Shown here in pieces: positions 24,309 to 30,912 of a DNA stretch of 32,226 nt; within the stretch, counting starts at the first letter, position 1, and each line of letters begins with the position of its first letter. A program made the position numbers and the translations under genes. The notes below the pieces were generated by a model. That model was not told where the DNA came from. It saw only the letters and a list, made by a program, of their open reading frames with translations, and did no database searches. The stretch covers positions 1 to 32,226 of the forward strand of contig JAGHYV010000053.1 of NCBI GenBank assembly GCA_017743475.1, written 5' to 3'. Origin of the DNA: Roseiflexus sp. Its GTDB lineage: Bacteria > Chloroflexota > Chloroflexia > Chloroflexales > Roseiflexaceae.

Positions 24309-26250
24309 ATGTCGCCTAAACGAATCATCCCTTCTTCTTCCAGGAACCCGATCTTTTGGTTGCCGATGCCAGACCAGGGACTGCGTCGCCCAACGCTTGT
24401 TGCGCTGGGTGTTCTTCTGGTTCTCAACAGTGTCGCACTCGCAACACGACCACCCCGCCTATCGGTTGAAACATTCGTGACCGGCGCTGCCATCACGATT
24501 CTGGTGTTGCTGGGTGATCGATTCGCTGTGCACAAACCGGGAGGCTGGCGCCTGACGCTGGCGCCGGTTGTGCTTGCAAGTGCCACGCTGCTGGCAGACT
24601 GGTCGCTTGTGTTGATCGCTGCGCTAATCGGCGGTCTTTTCCAGATGTCGGTCTCCTCAGGGCGTCAGATCATTTGCCTGATTACTGTTCGCTCATTGAT
24701 CGCCAGCGGCGGTGCGCTGATCGCTCTAGGCGTCCCAATAGCGCCGCTTTTCGTGTCGTCGTTGGCGCTGGCGCTATTGATCGTTCTCGGGTACGTACTG
24801 GAAACGCTCGTTGATTCGATAGGCGCCGATGGATGGCAGATATGCTGGCGAGATGCAACAATCGGATCACTCCGCTGGTACATCCCTGTTGTGGCGCTGA
24901 TCGGCGTCTTGTTTGCCGCATTCCGCGACTCGGCGACCGCAGTGTTGCCCTTTGCACTGGCACTGCTGGGGTGTCTCCATATCCTGGCGCACATCCAGAC
25001 GCAGCAACATCGTACCCTTGCCGAATTGACCAGCCTGCGCGAACAACTTGGCGCACGCACAGAGCGTCTCGAGCGATTGCAGGCACTGACGACGGCGATG
25101 CTCGCTACTCTCGATGATCGTCGCCAGTTTCACATACTCTGCGAGCGTCTCGCGGCGCTGCTCGACGCCGAAGCTGGCTGGATTACGCTCTACGATCAGG
25201 ATGGATTGTGTGTTCCGACAGTTCATGGGTTAACCGTTCGTCATACCGAGTCCGCTCAGGTTGACCGGGCACGCTACGATGAGATTATTCAGCGGGGTCA
25301 GATTGTGCTGATCGCCGACGAACGCGTCCAGCAACTGGTACCAGCGATCAACTCCGACGATCCGATCCGCTGGTCAATGCTGCTGGTCATCCCACTGACA
25401 ACTGATCGCGGTGCAATTGGTGCGATTTGCCTGGCATTCGAACATCTGCGCGGTCTCGAAAGATCGCCGGATTCTTACCTCTTTCGCCCGTCAGGCAGCG
25501 GTGGCTATCGAGAACACGCGCCTCTTGAGCGAGTTGCGCCAGAAACAGGCGGAACTGATCCAGTCGTCAAAACTGGCTGCAGTTGGAACATTCGCCGCTG
25601 GTATCGGGCATGAGTTCAACAATCTGCTCGGCGGAATGCTCGGCTATGCAGAACTCGGTCGCAGCGCCAGCGATAGCGCCGAAAAGGATCAGGCGCTCGA
25701 TGTTATTCGACAGGCATGCCAGCGTGGGCGAAGCATTACGCGTGGTCTGCTCACCTTTGCGCGACGTAGTGAGCATCGTCGTGACATTCACCATCTGGCC
25801 GATGTGATTGCCGAAACGTTGACCCTTGTCGAGATCGATCTGCGTAAACTCAATATCACACTGGAGCGCGTCATCGAACCGACGCCAGCTATCCTTTGCG
25901 ACAGTGGGCAAATCGCGCAGGTGCTCCTGAATCTAATCACGAATGCGCGCGATGCTATCGGGCGTGACGGTGGAACGATCGTGGTGTCGCTTCGTCAGTG
26001 CGGCGCGTACGTCGAACTTGCCGTCAGTGATACTGGCGCAGGCATCCCCGAGCACGTGCGCGACCGGATTTTTGAGCCGTTTGTGACAACGAAGGGCGCG
26101 CTCGGCGCAAGCAACACACCCGGCACTGGTCTGGGGCTGTCGGTGTCGTATGGCATCGTGAAAGATCATGGGGGCGACATCCGCTTTGAGACGGAGATCG
26201 GTGTTGGAACGACCATGATCGTGCGTCTGCCGATCAATCCGCCATTCTGA
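24309..26250 (+). pseudogene. Sensor histidine kinase interrupted by a frameshift
   Basis: Read as a composite of about 646 residues, this is a complete membrane sensor kinase. Seven or eight N-terminal helices (residues about 25-230) lead into a coiled coil with LAELTSLREQLGARTERLERL, a GAF domain (about 270-385), a HisKA H-box with the phospho-acceptor His in GIGHEFNNLL, and a HATPase domain. The first frame (24309-25613) is correct to about 25460, after which it reads nonsense. The matching frame then moves by one base. The break lies at CTCGAAAGATCG, where the GAF domain's last helix should begin. Either one base was gained or two were lost, or the sequence has an error. Its natural signal and partner are unknown; an ANTAR response regulator is encoded about 3 kb downstream. 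Confidence 0.8.
25411..26250 (+). CDS. 3' frame of the interrupted kinase: GAF end, HisKA and HATPase domains
   Basis: This open frame carries the catalytic half of the kinase above. From about residue 16 it completes the GAF domain (KDRRILTSFARQAAVAIENT). The H-box follows in AAGIGHEFNNLLGGMLGYAE. The ATPase core has NLITNARDAIG (N box), DTGAGIPEHVRDRIFEPFV (G1) and GTGLGLSVSYGIVKDHGG (G2). The motifs resemble NtrB-like kinases. It opens at a GTG (25411) without a good ribosome site, so independent translation of this half is doubtful. If the frameshift is a sequencing error, this is simply the C-terminal part of one intact gene. Confidence 0.72.
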   Translation: MQLVRFAWHSNICAVSKDRRILTSFARQAAVAIENTRLLSELRQKQAELIQSSKLAAVGTFAAGIGHEFNNLLGGMLGYAELGRSASDSAEKDQALDVIRQACQRGRSITRGLLTFARRSEHRRDIHHLADVIAETLTLVEIDLRKLNITLERVIEPTPAILCDSGQIAQVLLNLITNARDAIGRDGGTIVVSLRQCGAYVELAVSDTGAGIPEHVRDRIFEPFVTTKGALGASNTPGTGLGLSVSYGIVKDHGGDIRFETEIGVGTTMIVRLPINPPF

Positions 26251-26263
26251 CAGCAGTGCACGC

Positions 26264-26476
26264 TTACTTCAGTTCTGGCAGTTCGATCGGGTCTTCGCGT
26301 GGCTCGCAAACGCCACAGTAGAGCGTGCGCGTCGTGACAATCGCCCGTGGCACGTTGCGATCGTCGCGATAGACGGCAACAATATGGGGCATCTCGCGCG
26401 CACAGTCCTTGCAGAGCGCTCGTCCGCAAAAGATGCAAATGCCATACGCTGGTCGTTCGCAGTGCCAGCAGTTCAC
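26264..26476 (-). CDS. Small zinc-ribbon-like protein, function unknown
   Basis: This 70-residue protein has three Cys-rich pairs and a His: CWHC at residues 3-6, CIFCGRALCKDC in the first third, and CGVC near residue 53. The spacing resembles B-box or treble-clef zinc-binding modules. No catalytic domain is seen, so a protein- or nucleic-acid-binding adaptor role is likely but unproven. The GTG at 26476 was chosen because a perfect AGGAGG lies 6 bases upstream. The longer frame to 26548 is unsupported. A TACAAT box (26517-26522, minus strand) could serve as its -10 element. It is convergent with the broken kinase gene. Confidence 0.72.
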   Translation of the reverse strand: MNCWHCERPAYGICIFCGRALCKDCAREMPHIVAVYRDDRNVPRAIVTTRTLYCGVCEPREDPIELPELK

Positions 26477-26482
26477 GCCAAT

Positions 26483-26488
26483 CCTCCT
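26483..26488 (-). promoter_or_regulatory. Ribosome binding site deciding the zinc-ribbon gene start
   Basis: AGGAGG on the minus strand ends 6 bases before a GTG. It is the best ribosome site in the area and places the start inside a longer open frame that would otherwise begin at 26548. Confidence 0.6.
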
Positions 26489-26547
26489 ATCAATGTCGAT
26501 GAATCTTTCTCTCTCGATTGTACTGGAGAATAATGGTCTGGTTCGCA

Positions 26548-26576
26548 TTGCACCGACTGTGACGCTGTGGTAAGAT
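26548..26576 (+). promoter_or_regulatory. Candidate extended -10 promoter for the beta-helix gene
   Basis: TTGCAC (26548-26553) and TAAGAT (26571-26576) are separated by 17 bases, with TGG directly before the -10 box. The start codon lies 33 bases downstream. The match is partial, but the extended -10 element adds support. Confidence 0.42.
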
Positions 26577-26608
26577 GCCGTAGGAGTTTATGCATCTGAG
26601 GCTGCCTT

Positions 26609-28177
26609 GTGGATCCTGTCGAACCGCCGTCCAACAAATCGCCAGTACGTGTGCCGATCCTCCGCATCTCGCGTGATACCGCGATCCTGCTAGCATCGCT
26701 TATCTTCCTTGCCTGCGCCATTCTGCTGGCTGTGTTGTTCCCGCCTTCCGGCGGCGAACCAGCGCGCGCCCTGACCCCGGTTGCGACGGTAGCCCAGGTA
26801 ACTGGCGTCGTTGTTGAGCCGACGGAACCGGGGTCTTCAGTCTCAACGCCTCTGCCAACTGATGTTACCCTGCCTTCAACTGATCTACAACCGTATCCTC
26901 CTCCGGCGGCAACGCTGCTGGTCACAGCATTTTCGCCCACGCTCGAACCGACGCTTGCAATAGCATCCTCGCCCACGCCGGAATTGCCGATACCGACGGT
27001 CGCATCTGAGGGGGCGGGCATAGCCCCAACTGCACCGCTCGCACAGGCGCCAACGCTCGAACCGACGCTTCCACCGCCACCCGTCGTCCAACCAACACTG
27101 GAACCGCCTGTGCCGACGCAACTGGTCGAGAGCCAACCCCTGCCGCCGACCCAACCGCCTGCGCCGCGTCCTACCCGTCCTCTGCCTACCGCGACCCCGC
27201 TTCCAATCGACATCATCCGAACCACAACCTACTGGACGCTTGCCCAAAGCCCAATCACGCTACGACGCGATACGCTAGTGGCATCCGGCGCTGCTCTGAT
27301 CATCGAACCGGGCGTTGAGGTACGCATCCCTCCCGGCATTGCGCTGTACGTCGATGGTCGGCTGTATGCCCTGGGTCAGGCAGATCGTCCAGTGCGCTTC
27401 ACTGGCGCAAGTTTGCCGCGCTGGGAGGGCATCTTCGGGCGACCCGGCAGCGACATTGTGCTGGAACACGTGGAAGTGCGCGGCGGTGGCGCAGGGGGAA
27501 CGGTTCTCGCATCAGACCGCGGCGGATTGACAATCCGTTCAAGCCGCATTGTTGATAATGGCGGTCACGTGCGGGTGTCAGGCAGAGGCTTCGAACTGCG
27601 TGACAGTGAGATAACCGGCAATGATCTGCCCTACGGCGCTGCCGTCGAAATCGTGTACGAGAGCGGCGGTACAGCTACGCTGATCGGCAATCGCATCGGC
27701 GGCAACCGTATGGCTTTCGGATCGCCCAATGTCCGGATCACTAACCTCAGCCCCAATGATACGGTCATCCTCGATATCCAGCGCAATCTGCTGGTCGGGC
27801 AGGATGGTCCTAACCTCACCCTGGAAACAAACGGTTTGTTGCAGGGATCAATTGTGTGTAATGGACTGATTGGCGGTTTGAATGGATTGAGCCTGCTCAG
27901 CACCCTGCCACAGACGCCAGGACTGCCCCAGTTGACGATTCGCAACAATGCTATTGAGGAGCACACGCCGCCGATCATTCCGATCTATCTGCAACGCGGC
28001 ATTGGGCGCGGCGCTACCAGTGATGTAGCAATCGATATGCGCGGCAACTGGTGGGGTGCTGCGGAAGGTCCTTACGAACCGGACAGACACGCCGACGGAC
28101 GTGGCGATGCTCCTGGCGATCTGGTGCTGTTCGACCCCTGGTTGACCGAACGCCCGCCCTGCGCTCCTGCACAGTAA
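26609..28177 (+). CDS. Membrane-anchored right-handed beta-helix protein with Pro/Thr-rich stalk
   Basis: This 522-residue protein has a short cytoplasmic tail and one membrane helix at about residues 24-45 (ILLASLIFLACAILLAVLF). A stalk of some 150 residues follows, rich in Pro and Thr with repeated PTLEPTL-like units. The outer domain (about 205-510) has the recurring short beta strands and Asn/Gly turns of a parallel beta-helix, such as LTIRSSRIVDNGGHVRVS and GGTATLIGNRIGGNRM. It ends in the NWWGAAEGPYEPDRH segment often seen in such proteins. It probably projects from the surface and may bind or cleave a polysaccharide; no catalytic residues are assignable. The GTG at 26609 has GAGG upstream. 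The serine hydrolase gene follows after 6 bases. Confidence 0.8.
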   Translation: MDPVEPPSNKSPVRVPILRISRDTAILLASLIFLACAILLAVLFPPSGGEPARALTPVATVAQVTGVVVEPTEPGSSVSTPLPTDVTLPSTDLQPYPPPAATLLVTAFSPTLEPTLAIASSPTPELPIPTVASEGAGIAPTAPLAQAPTLEPTLPPPPVVQPTLEPPVPTQLVESQPLPPTQPPAPRPTRPLPTATPLPIDIIRTTTYWTLAQSPITLRRDTLVASGAALIIEPGVEVRIPPGIALYVDGRLYALGQADRPVRFTGASLPRWEGIFGRPGSDIVLEHVEVRGGGAGGTVLASDRGGLTIRSSRIVDNGGHVRVSGRGFELRDSEITGNDLPYGAAVEIVYESGGTATLIGNRIGGNRMAFGSPNVRITNLSPNDTVILDIQRNLLVGQDGPNLTLETNGLLQGSIVCNGLIGGLNGLSLLSTLPQTPGLPQLTIRNNAIEEHTPPIIPIYLQRGIGRGATSDVAIDMRGNWWGAAEGPYEPDRHADGRGDAPGDLVLFDPWLTERPPCAPAQ

Positions 28178-28183
28178 CTGGCA

Positions 28184-29266
28184 ATGGCCGTGCCCATTCC
28201 AGCCATCGATGCCATTATTGCCAGCGCTATCGACCAGCGCATCTTTCCTGGTGCGGTTGTCCTGGTCGCGCGCGACGCAGAGATCCTCCACATTGCTGCG
28301 TATGGAACAATGACCTACGATCCACCTGGAAACGATCCCGTTACGCCAGCAACCATCTACGATATTGCATCGTTGACCAAAGTGTTCACTGCGACAGCGG
28401 CGCTGCTTCTGTACGACAGAGGGAGCATCGATCTGGCAGCGCCAGTTCAGGCATATCTGCCGCGCTTTCGTGCACGTGATGTTACCGTCTGGCATCTGCT
28501 GACCCATACATCGGGACTCGATCTGCGCCTTTCAATGCTTCGTCGCGCAGGGCGAGAGGGATTGCTGGCGGCAGCCTACAGTGCGCTGCCCGTCCGTCCA
28601 CCTGGCAGCAGCGTTGCCTATACCAACATCAATTCGTTTCTGCTGGGTGAAATTGTTGCCGCCGTGTATGGTCAACCACTTGACAGAGCAATCGACGAAT
28701 TGGTCTGCCGACCACTGAAACTGCAACACACTGGCTTTCGTCCCGATCCTGCACTGATTGCGCATATTGCGCCAACCGAGTTTGATAGGGAGTGGCGTGG
28801 ATGCCTGGTTCATGGCGTGGTTCACGATGAGAGCGCGTATGCACTCGGAGGCGTCGCCGGGCATGCTGGACTCTTCAGCATCGCCAGTGATCTATGGACA
28901 TTCTGCCGCGCCTGGCTCCCCGCCGGGAGCAATCATCACCCGGCGCCGCTCCTGAAACCAACGACCCTGACTCTGGCGATAACCAATCAGACGCCAGAAC
29001 TGGCTCAGGCGTGCGGTCTCGGATGGATGATTGATCGTCCAAACTTTATGGGGTCAGCGCCCCGCGGCAGTTACGGTCACACAGGTTTCACCGGACCGGC
29101 GCTGGTCATTGTCCCCCACGACCGCCTGATCATCATCGTGCTGAGCAACCGGGTACATCCGCAGCGCAGCGTGCCGCGTCACCATGCCGTTACTGCCGCG
29201 ATCGTTGCCGCAGCACTCGACAGCATGCCGGTGCAGTGTTCACTACCCGATCCCCAATCTGGATAG
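28184..29266 (+). CDS. Beta-lactamase-fold serine hydrolase (class C/esterase type)
   Basis: This 360-residue protein has the three catalytic motifs of the serine beta-lactamase/DD-peptidase fold: SLTK with the nucleophile Ser63 and Lys66, YTN at 147-149, and HTG at 300-302. The surrounding ALGGVAGHAGLFS and GLGWMI segments are typical of the AmpC/EstB-like group, which includes esterases, peptidases and lactamase homologues. No signal peptide is visible, so it may work in the cytoplasm; natural substrates are unknown. The start lies 6 bases after the stop of the beta-helix gene with a poor ribosome site, so translation is probably coupled. A role in beta-lactam resistance is not implied. Confidence 0.87.
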   Translation: MAVPIPAIDAIIASAIDQRIFPGAVVLVARDAEILHIAAYGTMTYDPPGNDPVTPATIYDIASLTKVFTATAALLLYDRGSIDLAAPVQAYLPRFRARDVTVWHLLTHTSGLDLRLSMLRRAGREGLLAAAYSALPVRPPGSSVAYTNINSFLLGEIVAAVYGQPLDRAIDELVCRPLKLQHTGFRPDPALIAHIAPTEFDREWRGCLVHGVVHDESAYALGGVAGHAGLFSIASDLWTFCRAWLPAGSNHHPAPLLKPTTLTLAITNQTPELAQACGLGWMIDRPNFMGSAPRGSYGHTGFTGPALVIVPHDRLIIIVLSNRVHPQRSVPRHHAVTAAIVAAALDSMPVQCSLPDPQSG

Positions 29267-29355
29267 TACGTGCACTAGTCGGAACAGGCGTATGTGGAAG
29301 AGCGATAAGTCTTTGTTACGGGCACCATTGTAGAAAGATTAGCTATTAAGCAGGG

Positions 29356-29383
29356 TTTACAAAGCAACACAGTATGATATGAT
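29356..29383 (+). promoter_or_regulatory. Promoter of the ANTAR response regulator gene
   Basis: TTTACA (29356-29361) and TATGAT (29378-29383) are separated by 16 bases. Both boxes match the sigma-70 consensus at five of six positions. The transcript should begin near 29390, about 40 bases before the ATG. The remaining upstream gap (29267-29355) shows no other signal. Confidence 0.65.
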
Positions 29384-29384
29384 T

Positions 29385-29420
29385 GAAACGATCATTGTCG
29401 TTTCCACACGTGAGTGGAAA
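29385..29420 (+). promoter_or_regulatory. Two overlapping inverted repeats with 6-base loops upstream of the ANTAR gene
   Basis: The first repeat is GAAACGA / TCGTTTC (29385-29404) and the second is TTTCCAC / GTGGAAA (29401-29420). Each has a perfect 7-bp stem and a 6-base loop. They share four bases, so both full stems cannot form together. The second lies fully inside the leader and ends 11 bases before the ATG, covering the GGAAAG part of the ribosome site. The first straddles the predicted transcript start and may be a DNA operator instead. Confidence 0.5.
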
Positions 29421-29431
29421 GAGCGAAAGCT

Positions 29432-30022
29432 ATGGCAGTTACGCGCATTCTTATTGCTGAAGACAACGATCTGGTTGCGCTTACGCTCGAAGAGCAACTA
29501 AAAGGGCTTGGCTACGATGTCATCGGCATCGCTCGCACTGGCGCCGAAGCCATTGATCTTGCAGCGCGCCTGGCACCAGATCTGATCATTATGGATATTC
29601 GTATGCCAGAAATGGAAGGGACGGAAGCGGCAGCACGGATCAACCAGCAGCGCCCAACCCCCATCCTGATGCTCACCGCGTATACCGACAGAGAAACCAT
29701 CCGCAAAGCAGAACAGGCTGGAGCACTTGGCTATCTGGTCAAACCGGTCAACGAAGCAGAACTGTCACCGGCAATCAACATCGCACTGGCTCGTTTCCGC
29801 GAATTGCAGGCGTTGCGTGCGCAGGTGCATGAACTGGAAGAGTCGCTCGAAGCGCGCAAATTGATCGAACGTGCTAAAGGCATCCTGATGCAACGTCTGG
29901 GGTTGAGCGAACGCGACGCCTACGAACGACTGCGGCAACGTGCGCGTGACAAACGCGCCAAGATGAAAGATATTGCCCAGGCGATCATCGAAGCCGAAGA
30001 ACTGCTGGGTTCTGGATCGTGA
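29432..30022 (+). CDS. Response regulator with ANTAR RNA-binding output domain
   Basis: This 196-residue protein has an N-terminal receiver domain with the acidic pocket in AEDND, the phospho-acceptor Asp55 (LIIMDIRMPEM), Thr82 and Lys104 (YLVKPV). A coiled coil at about residues 115-135 leads to the ANTAR domain (LIERAKGILMQRLGLSERDAYERLR, then a KMKDIAQAIIEAEELL helix). ANTAR proteins of the AmiR/NasR/PdtaR type bind RNA hairpins and block transcription termination. The ATG at 29432 was chosen since the protein then starts directly at the receiver domain; a GTG 18 bases upstream falls inside the leader hairpin. The stop lies 3 bases before the aroH promoter. Its cognate kinase is not known; the broken kinase nearby is a candidate. 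Confidence 0.92.
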   Translation: MAVTRILIAEDNDLVALTLEEQLKGLGYDVIGIARTGAEAIDLAARLAPDLIIMDIRMPEMEGTEAAARINQQRPTPILMLTAYTDRETIRKAEQAGALGYLVKPVNEAELSPAINIALARFRELQALRAQVHELEESLEARKLIERAKGILMQRLGLSERDAYERLRQRARDKRAKMKDIAQAIIEAEELLGSGS

Positions 30023-30025
30023 GAG

Positions 30026-30054
30026 TTGACACCTTCGCCAGGGTATGGTATAGT
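30026..30054 (+). promoter_or_regulatory. Near-consensus promoter of the aroH attenuator leader
   Basis: A perfect -35 box TTGACA (30026-30031) stands 17 bases before TATAGT (30049-30054), with TGG just before the -10 box (extended -10). Transcription should start near 30061, giving a leader of about 190 bases before aroH. It begins only 3 bases after the ANTAR gene stop codon, so read-through from that gene also enters the leader. Confidence 0.85.
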
Positions 30055-30094
30055 CGCAATATCAACACCTGAGACGGATGAGATAGTACCGATT

Positions 30095-30175
30095 ATGCAA
30101 TCGCGAAGCACGTATTACTTTTGGTTCTGGTACTTTGCCAGCTCACCAAGAGACTGGTTGCTTCGCGTTGGATGA
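30095..30175 (+). CDS. Aromatic-rich leader peptide of the aroH attenuator
   Basis: This 26-codon reading frame starts with ATG at 30095 and stops with TGA at 30173-30175. Codons 7-14 (30113-30136) read Tyr Tyr Phe Trp Phe Trp Tyr Phe without interruption, and a further Trp codon follows at 30155. Nine of 26 residues are aromatic, and all three aromatic amino acids are sampled. The run lies just after RNA segment 1 of the attenuator and the stop just after segment 2, the positions expected for a stalling leader peptide of the TrpL/PheL type. The ribosome site is weak (GGATGAG, 12 or so bases upstream). The peptide itself is probably not functional; its translation is the sensor. Confidence 0.85.
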   Translation: MQSRSTYYFWFWYFASSPRDWLLRVG

Positions 30176-30236
30176 CGTTTAGGATACCGGAACTCAGAAG
30201 GCGTGGAGCAACAGGCTCCACGCCTTCTTGATTTTT
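30102..30236 (+). promoter_or_regulatory. Translation-coupled transcription attenuator controlling aroH
   Basis: Three mutually exclusive helices can be drawn. 1:2 pairs CGCGAAGCA (30102-30110) with TGCTTCGCG (30159-30167), 9 perfect pairs enclosing the aromatic codons. 2:3 pairs 30157-30169 with 30200-30212, 13 consecutive pairs of which four are G-U; this is the antiterminator. 3:4 is the 14-bp terminator stem at 30196-30228 with its T-tract. A ribosome stalled on the aromatic codons covers segment 1, frees segment 2 to pair with 3 and lets aroH be transcribed. A ribosome that reaches the stop codon covers segment 2, so the terminator forms. The pairing is seen in sequence; the mechanism follows the known trp/phe/his attenuators. 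Confidence 0.85.
30196..30236 (+). terminator. Attenuator terminator upstream of aroH
   Basis: A 14-bp stem (left arm 30196-30209, right arm 30215-30228) with a 5-base loop is followed by a T-rich tail ending in five T residues (30232-30236). It ends 12 bases before the aroH ATG. Its left arm is the same stretch that pairs with segment 2 in the antiterminator. Confidence 0.92.
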
Positions 30237-30248
30237 AGGGAGCAACGT

Positions 30249-30647
30249 ATGACGATCGTCTGTCGTGGCATTCGCGGCGCAACTACCTGCGATGAAAACA
30301 CGCGCGAGGCGATCCTTGAAGCGACGCGCGACCTGTTGCAGCGCATCGTTGCCGCAAACGGCGTGCGTCCAGAGGACGTCGCCAGCGCCATCTTCAGCAC
30401 TACGCCCGACCTGACTGCTGAATTCCCGGCTGTTGCTGCGCGTGAACTTGGCTGGCTCGACACTGCGCTGCTCTGTACGCACGAAATGGCAGTTCCCGGC
30501 AGTCTGCCACGTTGCATTCGCGTGCTGATCCACTGGAATACCACACGACGAGCAGAAGAGATCGTTCATGTGTACATTCGTGGCGCACGTACGTTGCGTC
30601 CTGACCGGAGCAGGATCCAGGCGCTGGCAGAACCATCGGGACAATGA
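30249..30647 (+). CDS. aroH: Chorismate mutase, AroH type
   Basis: AroH converts chorismate to prephenate, the committed step to Phe and Tyr, in the cytoplasm; the fold works as a trimer. The 132-residue length fits the Bacillus subtilis type. Aligned by eye to that enzyme, the key residues are present: Arg9 in RGIRGATT (B. subtilis Arg7), Cys76 and Glu79 in CTHEM (Cys75, Glu78), Arg91 in CIRV (Arg90) and Tyr109 in HVYIRG (Tyr108). AGGGAG precedes the ATG by 6 bases; an earlier TTG at 30228 lies inside the terminator and was rejected. Expression is controlled by the attenuator, and a second terminator overlaps the stop codon. Confidence 0.95.
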   Translation: MTIVCRGIRGATTCDENTREAILEATRDLLQRIVAANGVRPEDVASAIFSTTPDLTAEFPAVAARELGWLDTALLCTHEMAVPGSLPRCIRVLIHWNTTRRAEEIVHVYIRGARTLRPDRSRIQALAEPSGQ

Positions 30648-30678
30648 AACAGCGGTGGGGTTTCCTCCGCTGTTTTTT
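30647..30678 (+). terminator. Intrinsic terminator after aroH
   Basis: An 8-bp stem, AACAGCGG (30648-30655) with CCGCTGTT (30667-30674), is followed by a run of T residues to 30678. Two more G-C pairs can form inside the 11-base loop. It begins at the aroH stop codon and separates aroH from the DAHP synthase gene. Confidence 0.88.
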
Positions 30679-30740
30679 ACGGTCACCGGGGTGCGCATGT
30701 TGAGAGGAGCAAGCTGCAGGACAGGCAGGGCACGTAAAGG

Positions 30741-30769
30741 TTAAGAAACAAGACAAGCCGATCTATTCT
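30741..30769 (+). promoter_or_regulatory. Candidate promoter for DAHP synthase
   Basis: TTAAGA (30741-30746) and TATTCT (30764-30769) are separated by 17 bases. Each matches the consensus at four of six positions. It lies after the aroH terminator and would give the DAHP synthase gene a promoter not governed by the leader peptide. Confidence 0.42.
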
Positions 30770-30912
30770 GCATAAGCCATCGGAAGGAGCATGCCATGAC
30801 CACGCTGGAACTCGATGTCATCGTCCGGCCGCGCCTTCGCCTGGCGCTACCGCTTGAACACCGTTCATCATTCATTGAACAGCTGTTGCCGCTAGCAAAG
30901 GAGAATGCATCC

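Noticed and set aside
25450-25475. Programmed frameshift in the kinase gene
   Set aside because: No slippery heptamer, stimulatory hairpin or known +1 shift signal is apparent, so mutation or sequence error is simpler.
30095-30236. ANTAR-type dual hexaloop target in the aroH leader
   Set aside because: The terminator loop has five bases and the 1:2 loop is 48 bases; no tandem six-base-loop hairpins were found.
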